DNA from: Opeltia flavorubescens | Taxonomy: Eukaryota; Ascomycota; Lecanoromycetes; Teloschistales; Teloschistaceae | Length of the DNA: 64,000 bases | Assembly (NCBI GenBank): GCA_000442125.1 | Contig: KE546970.1 | Coordinates: forward strand, 124,001-188,000 | Direction: 5' to 3' | Shown here: in pieces, positions 1 to 11,145 of the stretch | Position numbering within the stretch: the stretch's first letter is position 1 | How the letters are laid out: every line of letters starts with the position of its first letter | Notes under the pieces: model-generated | The model's input: only the letters and a program-made list of their open reading frames with translations | The model's database searches: none | What the model was told of the DNA's origin: nothing | Position numbers and translations under genes: made by a program

Positions 1-948
1 CGGAAGCCCTGATCGAGTTTAGACAGAGAAGAGACAATCAAAGGAATAGCGACTGAAGATCTTGCGATGGTGTTGATGGGTCTGGTTGAATGGGGCGTTC
101 CATTAGAAGCATGATATCCATAGATCGCTCCCATATGGGACCTCTGCTGCCGAGGGGGACGGTCTAAGCATAGAGATAATTGAAGATTTTGGTGAAGTAT
201 TCTTTCGTTCTCCCACCTGGGGGAATTCTTATTATTCCTTCGTGCTCCTTCCTTTCCCTCTCCCTTCTTCCCACCCATTTTCCCCATTGCTTCCTTTCCC
301 TTTTACCTTCATTTTCCCTTTCTCCTCTATCCCTCTTCCCACTTTCTATCTTTCACCCCATCCCACCTCCACCTTCTACACAACACCTTTCAACCCTTCA
401 AACCTTCCTCTCCCCCTCTACAGCCCAATACCATCCCACCATCTTCCACAGAAGCTCCAAAATCTCCCTTCTTCAACAAAGAAAACCCGTGCAGTCTCGG
501 GAGATCTTCAAGTTGACGATGAGAGTGTATATCTTATGTTACCCTAGAAACAAGTACCTCTTTGGTAATTATTGAAGATATCCATCGCAAGATATATCGC
601 TCGCAAGCTCACCTTGGGAGGGAAATAGTGTTCATCTCCAGAAAGAGGAAAAAAAGCAATCGCAATTACGGTATGAATCTTGATGAATGGGTTTCTCCAA
701 CTTATTTATTTGAACGATAATTTAGAGATATGAAGGGAGTCTTGTCGCGAATTTCACGTTATTATTGTAAGATTTGTTAACGGATGCTTGTAAGGTTTTC
801 TAGTCGCGCACTCATTATTTATTGATTTTTTATATATATATTCTTCTTTACTTTGACGTTCTCAGTACCAATTCCACCCTTCGCCTTCCAACCCCCCTTC
901 TACACCTCCCTTCCCCACCCATACCCATCCCTATCCCCCCTCCCACTC
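1..948. other. no gene seen; pyrimidine-rich tract
   Basis: I see no supportable gene here. Bases about 230-480 are a strongly pyrimidine-rich tract (C and T runs on the + strand). It yields open frames of Ser/Pro/Leu-rich low complexity that do not look like protein. Bases about 880-960 are another C-rich stretch just beyond the stop codon of the minus-strand hemerythrin gene, so they are its 3' flank. Confidence 0.6.
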
Positions 949-1618
949 CTACAACACCGACAACCGATGCTTCTCCGCCACCTCCTCCTCATCCGGAAAA
1001 CCCCTCACCAGATCCCTCAGTTTATCAATCGGCGCCGCCAACAACCCCGCAAAATACTCCGCATACGGTCTATTCGGCGCGCTCGGATGGCTCCTCGTCG
1101 GTGTGATCATCTTCGTCCTCTCGAAGCTTTTGGCCAGGAGTTGAGATTCCTCGCGGGATAGCGCGGCCTCGAGGCGGGGCATGTCTTCGGAGGATTCATG
1201 CTCGATGTGTGTGTGGAGGTCGGACATGAGGCGGTCGAGGAGGGGGGTGAAGGTTGGGGAGGAGGGGGAGAGGGATTGGAGGGCGTAGAGGTCTTCTTTT
1301 ACCTGTGGGGGTTGGTTAGTGATGGGTAGAATCGTAAGGGTGAAGAAGGGGAGGAGGGGAATGGCGTACAGCTTGATGTTGCTCTCGGTCTTTATTTGTC
1401 AGCTGCAGGCCTTCTTCTCCGAGATGTTTCTCCATTGCGGGATACATTGTCAGCTCTTCACTGATGGCGTGGCGAGCCAGGGCCCAGGTGAGCTGATTTC
1501 GCCATTTTGTCTTGTCTTCGAGGGTTGTGGAAGAGCGAATGTTGTCAGCGTAGAGGTCGAGGGCTTTGTGATCGGTGCCGATGGCTTCGGAGATGGTTTG
1601 GGGATCAGTGGGAGACAT
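949..1618 (-). CDS. hemerythrin/HHE-domain protein
   Basis: Two exons: 1618-1370 and 1302-949, with a phase-0 intron of 67 nt (GTACGC...CCACAG). The product is 201 aa. HHE proteins are four-helix bundles that bind a di-iron or other metal centre through His and Glu/Asp; fungal members are mostly uncharacterised and are linked to iron, oxygen or NO handling. Visible ligand candidates are His17 (TDHKALDLY), His50 and Glu54 (RHAISEELTMYP), a His in REQHQAVKEDLYAL that spans the splice junction, and His residues in DLHTHIEHE. This spacing fits the HHE pattern and supports the splice. The C-terminus has a short positively charged, Pro-containing segment. There is no signal peptide, so it is probably cytosolic. 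The metal and biological role cannot be read from sequence. Confidence 0.85.
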
Positions 1619-2380
1619 GATGTTGAGGTGTTGAAATTATTCGGTACGGTGATGGTGTTCTATTGACATATGAAGTTGGGTCATGTCCAAATGGAGAGAA
1701 TATTGGGTTTTGCCCCCTCCATTCAGTCAACTGCGTCATCGTTCCTGGACTTGTTGCCAGAGGCCGCTTTTAGTCGACATACCAATTCCATCGCGTGTCA
1801 TCGATTTCTTCTGTCCGTATTGACTTCGGTCTTTCCGTGTAGTTTTCCAGGCCCTCCAGTTCTGGTATTTGCCATGTCGGTGTGCCTATACGCATTCTCA
1901 CCTCCCGCTCCTTTCACGCATTGAACTGCCGTTGTACTTGTTCTCCCGATCTCCCGGCTCCGGCTTTGAAGCTCTTATCCTAGTATAGCATCTCACGGGC
2001 TCCGCACAGCATTCAAGCTGCCATGAGTTCCATCGCTCCGAGCTGGAACCTGTGGTGTGCCAAGGTGCCAATTCCGTTCGATACGTACTGTTCGTAGTGG
2101 CGGGTTGATAGCTGGGACCCTGTTCACCTTATCCGTTTCTCGGAGTGTTGAGTTGCAAAATATAGTGTTGCTTCCAATGTGGTTGGATCGGCGCTGGGGC
2201 AGAACTCTAGAAACGTAGAATCGACACACAAGATCGCGAGGCCACTGTCTTTGAAGTATTATTCGAGATACCCTATTAGCCAGGTGTAACTGAGTCATGT
2301 TCCGATCAACCTATGTCATGCAAGTGTCATAACTTTTCCAAAGTAGGAACATTCTCATGCTTAATTGTTAATCACCTGTC
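1619..2380. other. intergenic, no gene seen
   Basis: The space between the divergent hemerythrin gene (-) and the dehydratase-like gene (+) probably holds both promoters. Short open frames on both strands lack coding character and recognisable domains. I see no repeat. Confidence 0.5.
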
Positions 2381-3769
2381 ATGGCAAAACGGGGTGGGGA
2401 CAAGAAACGTAAAGCTCTCAAGAAGCATCTCAGGAAGGGGAATCCAGGCAAGACGAAACGGGCGGCATTGAAGAAACAGAAGCAGCAGAGTATTCCTCAA
2501 GAGCACAACCATGACAGCGACAATGACAACTCGAGTTCCACCATTCTGCCTCCCCAGATGACGTCAGTCCGAGGCTACTGAGACAATTCCGACGACTGAA
2601 AGTTAATTTTGTACAGAGGATCCGAATACAATCTTGGAAGATCTCAAGCCTCAGCAATGTCACTATCCTACTCTCTTGCACAGATTCCAACATGCTACGC
2701 TACAGTATCTATAGGTACCCCAGATACACCTCTTGACCAAAAGCTCGAAGCAATTGCAGCCGCCGGCTTTCAGGGCGTCGAACTTGGCTTCCCAGATCTC
2801 CTCTCCTTCGCCTCCAAGCGACAAAACAAAGTAGTCCAACCACAAGACTTCGATACCTTATGCGACATTGCTCGTGATGTCAGGAAACTGGCTGAAGCCA
2901 ACGGATTGAAGATTGTAATGCTGCAGCCATTCTCAAATTTCGAAGGGTGGGAAGAAGGTTCAGAAAGGCGAGAGGATGCATTTCGAAGAGCAAAAGGCTG
3001 GATAAGAATCATGCAAGCTGTAGGGACGGATATGTTACAGGTATGATATCCAGCCATGCAAAATTTCGACTAAGTACCCTCGGCTGACTCTTTTCAGGTC
3101 GGCTCAACCGACTCTCCCCACGCCAGTGGCTCCCTCGACTACCTTGCATCGGACCTTCGAGAACTTGCTGACCTCTTGGCTCCCCACAACTTTCGTCTGG
3201 CCTACGAGAATTGGTGTTGGGCTACTCACGCACCAGACTGGAAAGACGTTTGGGAAATAGTACAGAAGGTCGATCGGCCTAATGTGGGCTTGTGTTTGGA
3301 TACATTCCAAACAGCTGGCGGGGAATGGGCAGATCCGACTACAGCTTCGGGTTTGATTGAGAGGGGGGGTGGTAAAGAGGCATTGGAACGCCAGTTCAAG
3401 ACGAGTCTGGAAAATTTGGCTCGAACCATCCCGAAAGAGAAGATATACATCCTGCAAATATCTGACGCATACAAGCCGAGGACGCCATTGAGTCCAGGTC
3501 CAGAACCAGACGAGAATGGCTTGAGACCGAGAGGAAGATGGAGTCTGTCCCTGCGACCAATCCCGTTCGATGGCGGCTATCTACCGGTTGTGGATTTTAC
3601 ACAAGCAGTACTCAAGACGGGCTTTAGAGGTTGGTTCTCTATGGAGGTATTTGATGGTGGCCCAGATGGATCCGACACGGATTGGAAGGACATCGAAGGG
3701 TATGCAAAGAAAGCAATGGCATCCCACAACAAACTATTACAAGAAGCCGAGCGATTCCTCGATACCTAG
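2381..3769 (+). CDS. 3-dehydroshikimate dehydratase-like / sugar isomerase-epimerase TIM barrel protein
   Basis: Core exons are 2657-3040 and 3098-3769 (intron 3041-3097), giving 351 aa, the usual length for fungal qa-4/QutC-type enzymes. These enzymes dehydrate 3-dehydroshikimate to protocatechuate in quinate breakdown. The fold is the xylose-isomerase-like TIM barrel. Visible features are the first strand with GFQGVELGF, metal-ligand candidates Glu in AYENWCWATH, Asp in GLCLDTFQTAGG and Glu in FSMEVFDGG, and the glycine of GGYLPVVDF. An upstream ATG at 2381 opens a lysine-rich stretch that joins in frame through a good intron at 2563-2616 (GTCAGT...TTGTACAG). The full model is 2381-2562, 2617-3040, 3098-3769 (425 aa). 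Initiation at 2657 alone is the alternative. Related sugar-phosphate isomerases share this fold, so substrate is inferred. Confidence 0.8.
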
Positions 3770-5266
3770 TTTGCTCCCTCCACAGGTGTTGTATGGCTTT
3801 GGCAAGGGCTTTGAATGTATAGCTTTACGATACCCCAAGGAAATGACGTCTCCAGAATATGAACATCCATGCCAACCAACCAACTTGTCGTGATCCCGCG
3901 GCCCAGAACCGCCACTACCTCCACAAGTACAATATTCTCGCACTCAAAAGCGCAAGCTACGATATTAAGATCAACAAACAAGCTCAACCCATATTTGGCT
4001 GTGCATCTCAAAGTCAGCGCTCCATGATTCCTAGCCTATGCAGACCTCAGGCCCTTTTTTAAAGCTTTCCTACCCATTGCCGATGACTCAAAGAAAACGA
4101 TCCAAATCAATCTGGACATGGTCACCGGGCGAAGCTCAGAGCCTGCGTTGATCGACTCGACAACTTCCTTGTCAAAAATCTGCGAGTCCAGCAATGCAAG
4201 GACGGTGCTAAGTTCGACTAGCTTTAGCATCTGGATGTTCTTTCTAGTCGCCATATTGGAGGCCACCGGGCTTGCACGAGGAAAGCATCTCAGCCCCAGA
4301 AGACAAGTCATCTACTCTTCCCAGGCTAAAACCTTCTTCGTCGCTTTCAGCGGCGTAGGAGACAAAAGACACGTCCCCTGAACTTGACACCCTGGTCCTT
4401 CAAGCAGATTTCACTTCTGTTTCCGGCACCTACAGTTCACTCATACGCCCACATCCCGCGCTCGTTCTGGTGGTGGATCTTAGTTCTTGGCACTCGGTGT
4501 ACAGATTATTCACCATAGTGAATCCGTCGGATCGAAACCTATTGGAGGCTCTTAGACCATGTTTCAGCTATTAGGAGGGACTTTGGAATGATAAATGTCT
4601 ATATCAACCCCGCGCTTGGTACCGGGAAACCGATTGACAAATAGAAGCTGCATGATTACCAAGGGGTGGTATATCCTTGAAAAGTCTTGTTGATGGCATT
4701 CATGTAGTCCAGAATGTGGCAAGCTTCAGCCTTGGCGGTGCGCTTCGCTTTATCCACGCAGTTTGCCCACCGTGCTGGAGTGGCTCCACTGACCAGGCCA
4801 GACCGAAGGCTGATATTAACGAAGCGCTAGCGTTTAGACAAATTGTCAATGATGATCAAATTATGTCTGTCTGTCCAAACGCTAATGTCGGCTTCGCGTA
4901 CGGTTGGAAGAATCGGCGAGACGAGAGCTCCAAAACCAAATACTCGCCACTATAAGCCGATATAGCGCCTTCCAATCCTTGTGTTCACACTGATCCACGT
5001 CTTCTGCGGAAAATATGCGCGCGTATTCCAAGTGGCGGGTCTATTCTTGGGGTTGAAAAGTTATCGCGACACCAACAACGTATCTCGCATCGCATATGCG
5101 CCATTGACAGTCTCAAAGCACGAGGTATCGAAGGCGCAAGCGCACAATGAAGACGAAATCAGAAGATTCGTTACCAACATAACCAAGAAAAACCAAGGTC
5201 GAGTTACGGATGCCTATGCACAATTTTCGAAACAACCCCAGTGGAAAACCCCCCTTTCATTTACAC
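3770..5266. other. intergenic, no convincing gene
   Basis: Nearly 1.5 kb lies between two convergent genes. A 91-codon minus-strand frame at 4311-4036 begins with ATG and has ordinary composition, but it has no recognisable domain and no splice context, so I leave it as doubtful. Other frames are short. Bases 5270-5370 are C-rich and antisense to the next gene. Confidence 0.5.
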
Positions 5267-5818
5267 CTATGATGTATCCACCCCCCCTACAGGCAAAGGC
5301 CCCAAATCCACCTCCCCAGTCTCCACCTCCCTCCCATCCTCCCCCCTCCAAAGCACAACAGCACCCCACTCCCTAAACCCCTGATTCATCACCTTCGCCC
5401 TCAACCCCCTCGTCACAGCCAACAAATCCGAATACCGCATCATGCGCCACTGTGGCTGGGAATCGTACGTCAACTCCAGATCTTCGTCGTCGCTGCGGAA
5501 AGCGTGTACGCCGGGGGGAATTTGGCTGTCGCCTGAGGCTTGGATGTAGGCTAGGAGGTGGTTTTCGATCTCTGAGAGGAAGGCTGTTGTTGTTGAGGAG
5601 GGAAGGAGGGGGTCGTGGGGGGAGGGGCGGTGGAAATCGAGGAGGATGTTGGTGTTGGGGATTTGGTAGGGGTTTGGGAGGGGGTTGTAGCGGCGGGGGG
5701 AGAGAGCGGGTGAGCTTGAGGAGGAGTGGAAGGATTGGGTTGGTGATGTTGAAGTGGGGAGGGCATTAACGACGGTAAGTGTAGAGAGGATGAAGAGAGA
5801 CCAGAGGAAGGAGTGCAT
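5267..5818 (-). CDS. small secreted protein, function unknown
   Basis: A single exon of 183 aa starting at ATG 5818. Residues 1-20 form a clear signal peptide: a hydrophobic core (FLWSLFILSTLTVVNA) followed by a Ser/Pro/Thr-rich mature start. The mature part has a conserved-looking core with IPNTNILLDFHRP, a helix around LSEIENHLLAYIQ and the motif MRYSDLLAVTRGLRAKV, ending in an acidic WRGEDGREVETGEVDLG stretch. It has no cysteine pairs and no catalytic motif that I recognise. It resembles, in layout only, widespread ascomycete secreted hypothetical proteins in which a strand-rich domain follows a Pro/Ser linker. Export from the cell is inferred from the signal peptide. It is convergent with the dehydratase-like gene and has no evident functional neighbour. 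Confidence 0.7.
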   Translation of the reverse strand: MHSFLWSLFILSTLTVVNALPTSTSPTQSFHSSSSSPALSPRRYNPLPNPYQIPNTNILLDFHRPSPHDPLLPSSTTTAFLSEIENHLLAYIQASGDSQIPPGVHAFRSDDEDLELTYDSQPQWRMMRYSDLLAVTRGLRAKVMNQGFREWGAVVLWRGEDGREVETGEVDLGPLPVGGVDTS

Positions 5819-6885
5819 CCCGATGAATTAGAGAGAAGACCACAAATTAGAAGTAATGAAAACAGTCATGAGGGTGTTCGTAGAAGATGGCATTTCAAGA
5901 ATGGCATCTAGTGTTGCGGCATTTACGTTACACAATTATCCCTGGGTATTTCGGCTATACGTACCGTTGTATCCACCCTCGTCCCTGTCGTCAAAACAGC
6001 CTTATACGCGAGCTGTTGGGCCAAAATTCTCCGACGCTCGTGGGGGTGTATCATTTCTTGTGGAACGAAATCCACTTGACTGACCCCCCATTAATCGACT
6101 GGCAGGGCTTGACGTTATCGAAAGGATTGTTGGAAATACCCGTAGATGTATAACCCAAATAGTTGTTTTCATCCTAATCCTCCACAAAATCCGGTGATCA
6201 AAGATATGACTCCTGCAATTCATATATCACGGGAATACCAATTGACAAAAGCGCTGCGTACATAGCATCCAAGTGGAAGAAGGCAAGGAGGCCGCATATC
6301 AAAGGACTCTTTGGTTGAACAAAACGATTATGAACTCCTTTCTTACTTTTCTTCTGAAATATCCCTATTTCTTTGTATGGATCACTTGTAATTACAGTTG
6401 CTATGGTCTCTCACTTACCAACTCAAGGAGACCAGATCAACCACCACGAATAAGGTGTCGCAAAAGGGAAGTCATCTCATCATTACATTAATCATTATCT
6501 CCCTCATTCAAAGAAAGCCAATCGTCCAGCTCCCGAAGTATGTATTCGCAAATCGACACACCTCCCCCCTCCACAGCGATAAAAAGACTTCTATTAAAGA
6601 ATCAAGCGCGCACACGTAAACCCCCGTAAATTGCAGAGCCACAAACACATCTCCTCCGCAATCGGTATCAAAGTCGATTTATCGACAGCTCATCCATTAT
6701 CCTCAGAAGCGTTGAGACCTTTTGACCGAGATTTGGGCATCTCCATCCATCACCCCTTTGTCATCGGTAAGACAAGAAGCTCATTCCGCACGCATAGCAA
6801 CAAGTGATATCAATTGATTAGCTCTCTCATTCTCTCCCCAAAAATCAGCAGCGGAAATGTCTCAAAGCCGCAACCACGACACCCC
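5819..6885. other. intergenic, no gene seen
   Basis: The open frames here are short, AT-rich and without domains. Bases 5819-6000 are likely the promoter of the secreted-protein gene on the minus strand; the right end is the 3' flank of the next minus-strand gene. No repeat or RNA gene was recognised. Confidence 0.5.
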
Positions 6886-8317
6886 CTAATCCTTCTCAGT
6901 CTTGATCTTCATAGCGTCTGCCGCAGCTCGTGCAGCGGCGGCTTTCGCTCGTAGTTCTTCGCATTTACGCTACAAATGTTCCCAAGATATCAGTCATTCC
7001 CCTCGTCAACGAGAAACGTTATATAGGGTTATAAGTGTCTTTGACTAACCTCCGCTTCAAGAACCGCATGCTGCGACCTCCGGAACTCAAGCTCTCGCTC
7101 TTCTTTTTTGAGTTGTTCCTAGGATGAATAAGAGCGTTAGACTCATGGTATTGATATGCTTGATCAGGAGGGGTGGGGAAGGTTGAGGGAAGGAAAAAGG
7201 TGGTGATAAAGAGCGGTCGTCGTACCTCGATTTTGTCAAGGTCTTCGGATTGATTGGGTTGGAAGGCAGGATTTGCGTTGATAGGAGGCTCCTCGGTATC
7301 GGATAGGAGGATAGCATTTCTGATCGTTGGAGAGACAAATCGTTTGGTTTTTGCACGCTTAGGAGGAGGAGCAGGAGTGGGTTCGTCGTCTGTGTATTGT
7401 GCCGAGGAGGAACTGGAGGCGCGGTCCAGCGTGGGCGGGGTACTTGGTCGACGGCGTGCGACTCTGCGGCGAGGGAGGGATTGTCCCTCTTCGTCGGAAT
7501 CGTTGGTTGGAGTATCGAGGTTGGGCTTGACCTGATGGCGTTTTAGCTTCAGGCATACCAAGAGACTTGGTGGACCTGCTACTGTAGGAGCTGTAGGTGC
7601 CAGCTCGTCGTCGATGTAAGGACTGGACGGAGTGTATGAGACAGGGCGACGAGTCCGCTTGCTTCTTCGAGGAGTTGAGGAGGGATGACTCATGTTGTTT
7701 GAGTTCAGACTGGCGTCTTGCTCTAGTTCGGTGGTTTCACGAGAGTAGGACCGTGTAGAAATGATTGAAGAATGAGGTTCTGTACTTATGACTGCTTCGT
7801 CATCATCCTATGAGCCTGTCAGTCCATGATAACCCGTCAATTGCGAGTGATAAGTACGAGCCTCGATCGGGAAAGCAATTGCTTTACTCTCAAATTTCTG
7901 ATGTACGCCAACCCAGCGCACCCAATGGGGNCCTATCGAGGCAGACTTCATAAGAAAGACCGCATACCGCCGGTTCTCGTTTTCCCTTAACGTCCAGAAG
8001 CAAAACTTATTATCCCAGTCATGTAGGACTAGCGAACCTTTCTTCTCTCTTGAAGGGCTTGGGCGCATCCCAGATTTGGTTGCGAGGATTACCTGTAATG
8101 TCATGCCCGCCACCTCATCTTTTCGCCGACGACGGCAGAAATCTGGTTTCTCGACGCTGGTTCCCCAGAATACGAAAGCGCTCCGCAACTTCCATGTGTT
8201 ATGATCATTGGCGTGATCGTAAAGCCTAGTAGTTGCAATTGATGGCTCGTCATGACTGGTCATGCTCGTTTCTTTGCTATGTATTTGGCCCATTGAAGAT
8301 TTATTTGACTGTGCCAT
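6886..8317 (-). CDS. hypothetical protein with basic, low-complexity centre and C-terminal coiled coil
   Basis: Best model: exons 8317-7858, 7791-7226, 7118-7050 and 6969-6886 (392 aa). The last three exons are well supported: phase-0 introns (donors GTACGA and GTTAGT, acceptors CCTAG and TTGTAG) join an Arg/Ser/Pro-rich acidic-basic region to a charged Ala/Glu/Arg helix (EQLKKEERELEFRRSQ, then RKCEELRAKAAAARAAADA), a probable coiled coil. The link to the first exon is less sure; it uses a phase-1 intron, 7857-7792. Without it, an ATG at 7693 gives a 206-aa protein. The first exon has an unfamiliar folded-looking segment (KLRSAFVFWGTS, HDWDNKFCFWTLRENENRRYAV). One base (7931) is N. The basic patches KRTRRPVSY and PKRAKTKRF suggest a nuclear location. 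No known domain was recognised. Confidence 0.5.
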
Positions 8318-9861
8318 TGACTTTGGAAAACAGATTTGTAGATGTGGAAAGATCTCCGTAGACGCGTGAGTCGGTAGACTGTACGTAAGATACTCCGACA
8401 CGCGTTCTTGTCAAACGTGTAAGTACGGTTTGGAAGGTGGGTAGATGTATGCCTCAAATTAATACAGCTAACAACATTGGAGCATACAAAATGAAACTCA
8501 TCACTTTAGGGTAAGAGATCAACGCAAACAAAGCAGCAACCACCATCATATACTTCACTATCCGGTTATGAATTCTTTGTCTCTTATTCCATAATATCGT
8601 CGAATGACAAGCATGCTTTCACAGCAAGAGCATGACTTCACCTTCATGGGATATGACGAGGCAAGAGACGCTGACTTTACACTCTAAACGTGAGATAGTA
8701 TGAGATCATCTTCATCTATCACTCCATATGGTCATAGGCATTAGGCTTGCCGTATAGACAGATATAATCGTGCCTTGAACAGTAGATTCATCATCCCAAG
8801 CTCACCAGCACCCCATGGACATACACTTATCAACATACATCCTTCAGTCTCGTTCTAGAAGAGAAGACTACATATGAGACGTAAAATATTCATTTTCTCA
8901 CCTCGAGCTCCGTCCTGAGTAACAAAATGCAGCCAACAATCAAAGCTCCAGACGTAGGTACCAGGCACACTCGAATATAACGAGTACACAGTCCAGAAGC
9001 ACTCACAAAGAAGGAACAAGGCCTAAAGGATCGCAAATGAAATCTGCAAGTACGCGATCTTATGCTTAATGATACCCTGCGAGTATGGGTAAAGTCCAGA
9101 TGGAAAGGCACTGCATCTGTTCCACCTTACACTACAACGCACAAGTCATCACCGATAGCTGTGAAGTACTGTCTTAATTATTAATCGTGCTTGCGCGTGA
9201 ATCTTCTAGGTACTTTCTCATAGGAAAACGCAGTTGTCCTGTCGCCATTAGAACAGGTAGAAGGAAAGGTCGTCAGAGGTTGTCGGCAAGTAGATCCGAC
9301 CGCAAATATCACGTGACACACCAGCCATGCCAGTTCAGCCTGCACGTGAATCGCTACATCGATTTCCAACATCTGCACGTACAAGGATCTTCCACCCATT
9401 ACAAAAGTCTGTGCCCCCAATGTCTAACAAGCTTAAAACAACCAGCGTCGTTACACAAGATGAACTCAATGCCCTGATCATTGCAATATGGTTTAAGTCT
9501 AGCATCTAACTCATACATTCAGTAAAGCCTCTAAAGCCTGCCAAAGCCTTCCAAGACAATTCTACCAAAATCGCTGAGCCCGACCAAAAAAAATCACAAG
9601 TCCCCTGGCGTTGATATATACGTCCGTAAACCAAAAATCCTCCCCAGGCGCAATATATACATCCCATATAAATCTCTATTTGCTTTTCCCCCAAAAACGC
9701 CAACTTTCGTGAGAATTTTCTCATAATATATGTAAGGTGTCGTTATTGACAAACGCTCATTATCGTACACACCCCCACTCCCCTTCTTCTCCATAGTAGT
9801 AAAAAACAGGTGCCTCCCATCGTAAAAAGGNAGACCCCGTCTGCGCCGCCAACCCCCCAGC
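8318..9861. other. intergenic, no gene seen
   Basis: About 1.5 kb between two genes on the same strand. Open frames are short and lack coding character. An ambiguous base lies at 9831. A purine-rich run near 9585-9600 and an AT-rich stretch near 9710-9730 are the only notable composition features. Confidence 0.5.
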
Positions 9862-11145
9862 CTACCACGCCCTCGCAGTCTGCACCCTCGAAGCAGCCCG
9901 TTCCGCATCATCGACACTAACGCGAAACTCCGTGGTCTTGAGGATATCATCATCCCTGATCCCATAAAGGGCTGCATCCGAAGCCTTGAGGCCCATGATC
10001 TCTTCTTGACTACTGCTATCGCTGACGTTCGCGGTGGTGCCGCCTAGGGCAGAAGGGCGTGAGATATCGTGGCCTTTGGCGGGATGGGAATTTCCTTTGA
10101 GAGCTGCGAGGCGGAAGTTGTTCTGAGAGTGTGTAGGTGCGTCGGAGGTCCCGCCTGTGATTTGTGGGAATAGGGGGCCGAGGGTGGGGATGCATGTTAG
10201 GATGATCTATGTCGCATATTAGTGACTGCAGCCATTGAGAGTTGGTGAAGAAGTTGTTGTCAGGACTTACTCCGACATTAAGCTCAATAACACCCCACAA
10301 AACAAGCATCGTAGAATTCCCCGTCCTCGCAATCGTCAAGATCTGCACCATCCTCATGATCGAACACACCGTCGTCAAAAGACCGAGCAAAAAGACACAG
10401 CAGAGCGCAATCTTCTTCTTCAAGTTGATGTTGAGTTTCAGCAACAGCGGGATAGGCAGGAAAAAAATTATGACATCGAAGAAGATCGTCACAGCAGCCA
10501 AGCCGTAGAATGTTGCGTCGTTGGGCATACATTTGCCTTTGGTTTGCGGTTGCCAAGACTTCTGCACGGGTTTGCATTGGAAGATGAGGATGAGTGTTCC
10601 AGCAAGATGTCCGATGATAGCGCCAGCCATGACAATGAGGATTAGGATCTTGTAATGAGGGTTTGGACTGGCTTTCAGGATGCGAAGATAGGCCCAGCAA
10701 AGAGCGACTTTGAATCCTAGGATTCCGACCATGTAGAACGGACGGCCGGTAAAGTTGATCTGTCATTCATTATTTGCTGTGTCGTATAATGTGTTCTTGC
10801 AACTTACCACCGAGTATTCATTCAGATTGGGTTTTGGTCTTAGCTGAAGAGGGAGACCGAGACCCCATCGCGATTGACCAATACACAGGCCGGAGTATAC
10901 GATAGCACATAGCTTGAGGTCACTGTCAATTGAGCTCAATGATGTGGATTAGGATCACCAACCGCTGAAGCAAGTATGACCCAATCGTCAAAACCAAGGC
11001 TGTGCAAGATATGACCACGCGTATACAAACGCATGAGGACAATCAGGGTCGTGATAATCGGTAGAACGATGCATACTCCGAGGATGGTCCTGTAATCCGA
11101 AATAGCATCGAGGTGTTCAGTGCCATTATGGATCCAGAGCGCCAT
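9862..11145 (-). CDS. PTH11-type integral membrane protein (fungal rhodopsin-like domain)
   Basis: Four exons: 11145-10963, 10912-10808, 10759-10271 and 10206-9862, all phase 0, giving 373 aa. Seven hydrophobic segments can be traced, beginning with GVCIVLPIITTLIVLM and including ILILIVMAGAIIGHLAGTLI, GLAAVTIFFDVIIFFLPIPL, ALCCVFLLGLLTTVCSIMRM and MLVLWGVIELNVGIIL. Family hallmarks are LGFDDWVILAS after the first helix, SRWGLG before the third, FQCKPVQKSWQPQTKGKC in an extracellular loop, and the charged tail. Fungal PTH11-like proteins are candidate G-protein-coupled receptors; PTH11 of Magnaporthe senses surface cues. There is no N-terminal CFEM domain. The gene is divergent from a transporter gene 1.3 kb away, so it could respond to a nutrient, but that is inference. 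The second exon's acceptor is the weakest boundary. Confidence 0.88.

Noticed and set aside
242-547. Ser/Pro/Leu-rich open frames in the pyrimidine tract
   Set aside because: Pure composition effect of C/T-rich DNA; two overlapping frames look alike and neither has a domain or start context.
1993-2298. 101-codon minus-strand frame upstream of the dehydratase-like gene
   Set aside because: No domain, no splice signals and it lies in the divergent promoter interval.
4036-4311. 91-codon minus-strand frame with ATG
   Set aside because: Composition is plausible but no family, no conserved motif and no further exons; kept only as a note.
10235-10645. 136-codon plus-strand frame
   Set aside because: Antisense shadow of the PTH11-type membrane protein exon; His/Gln/Asp-rich complement of hydrophobic codons.
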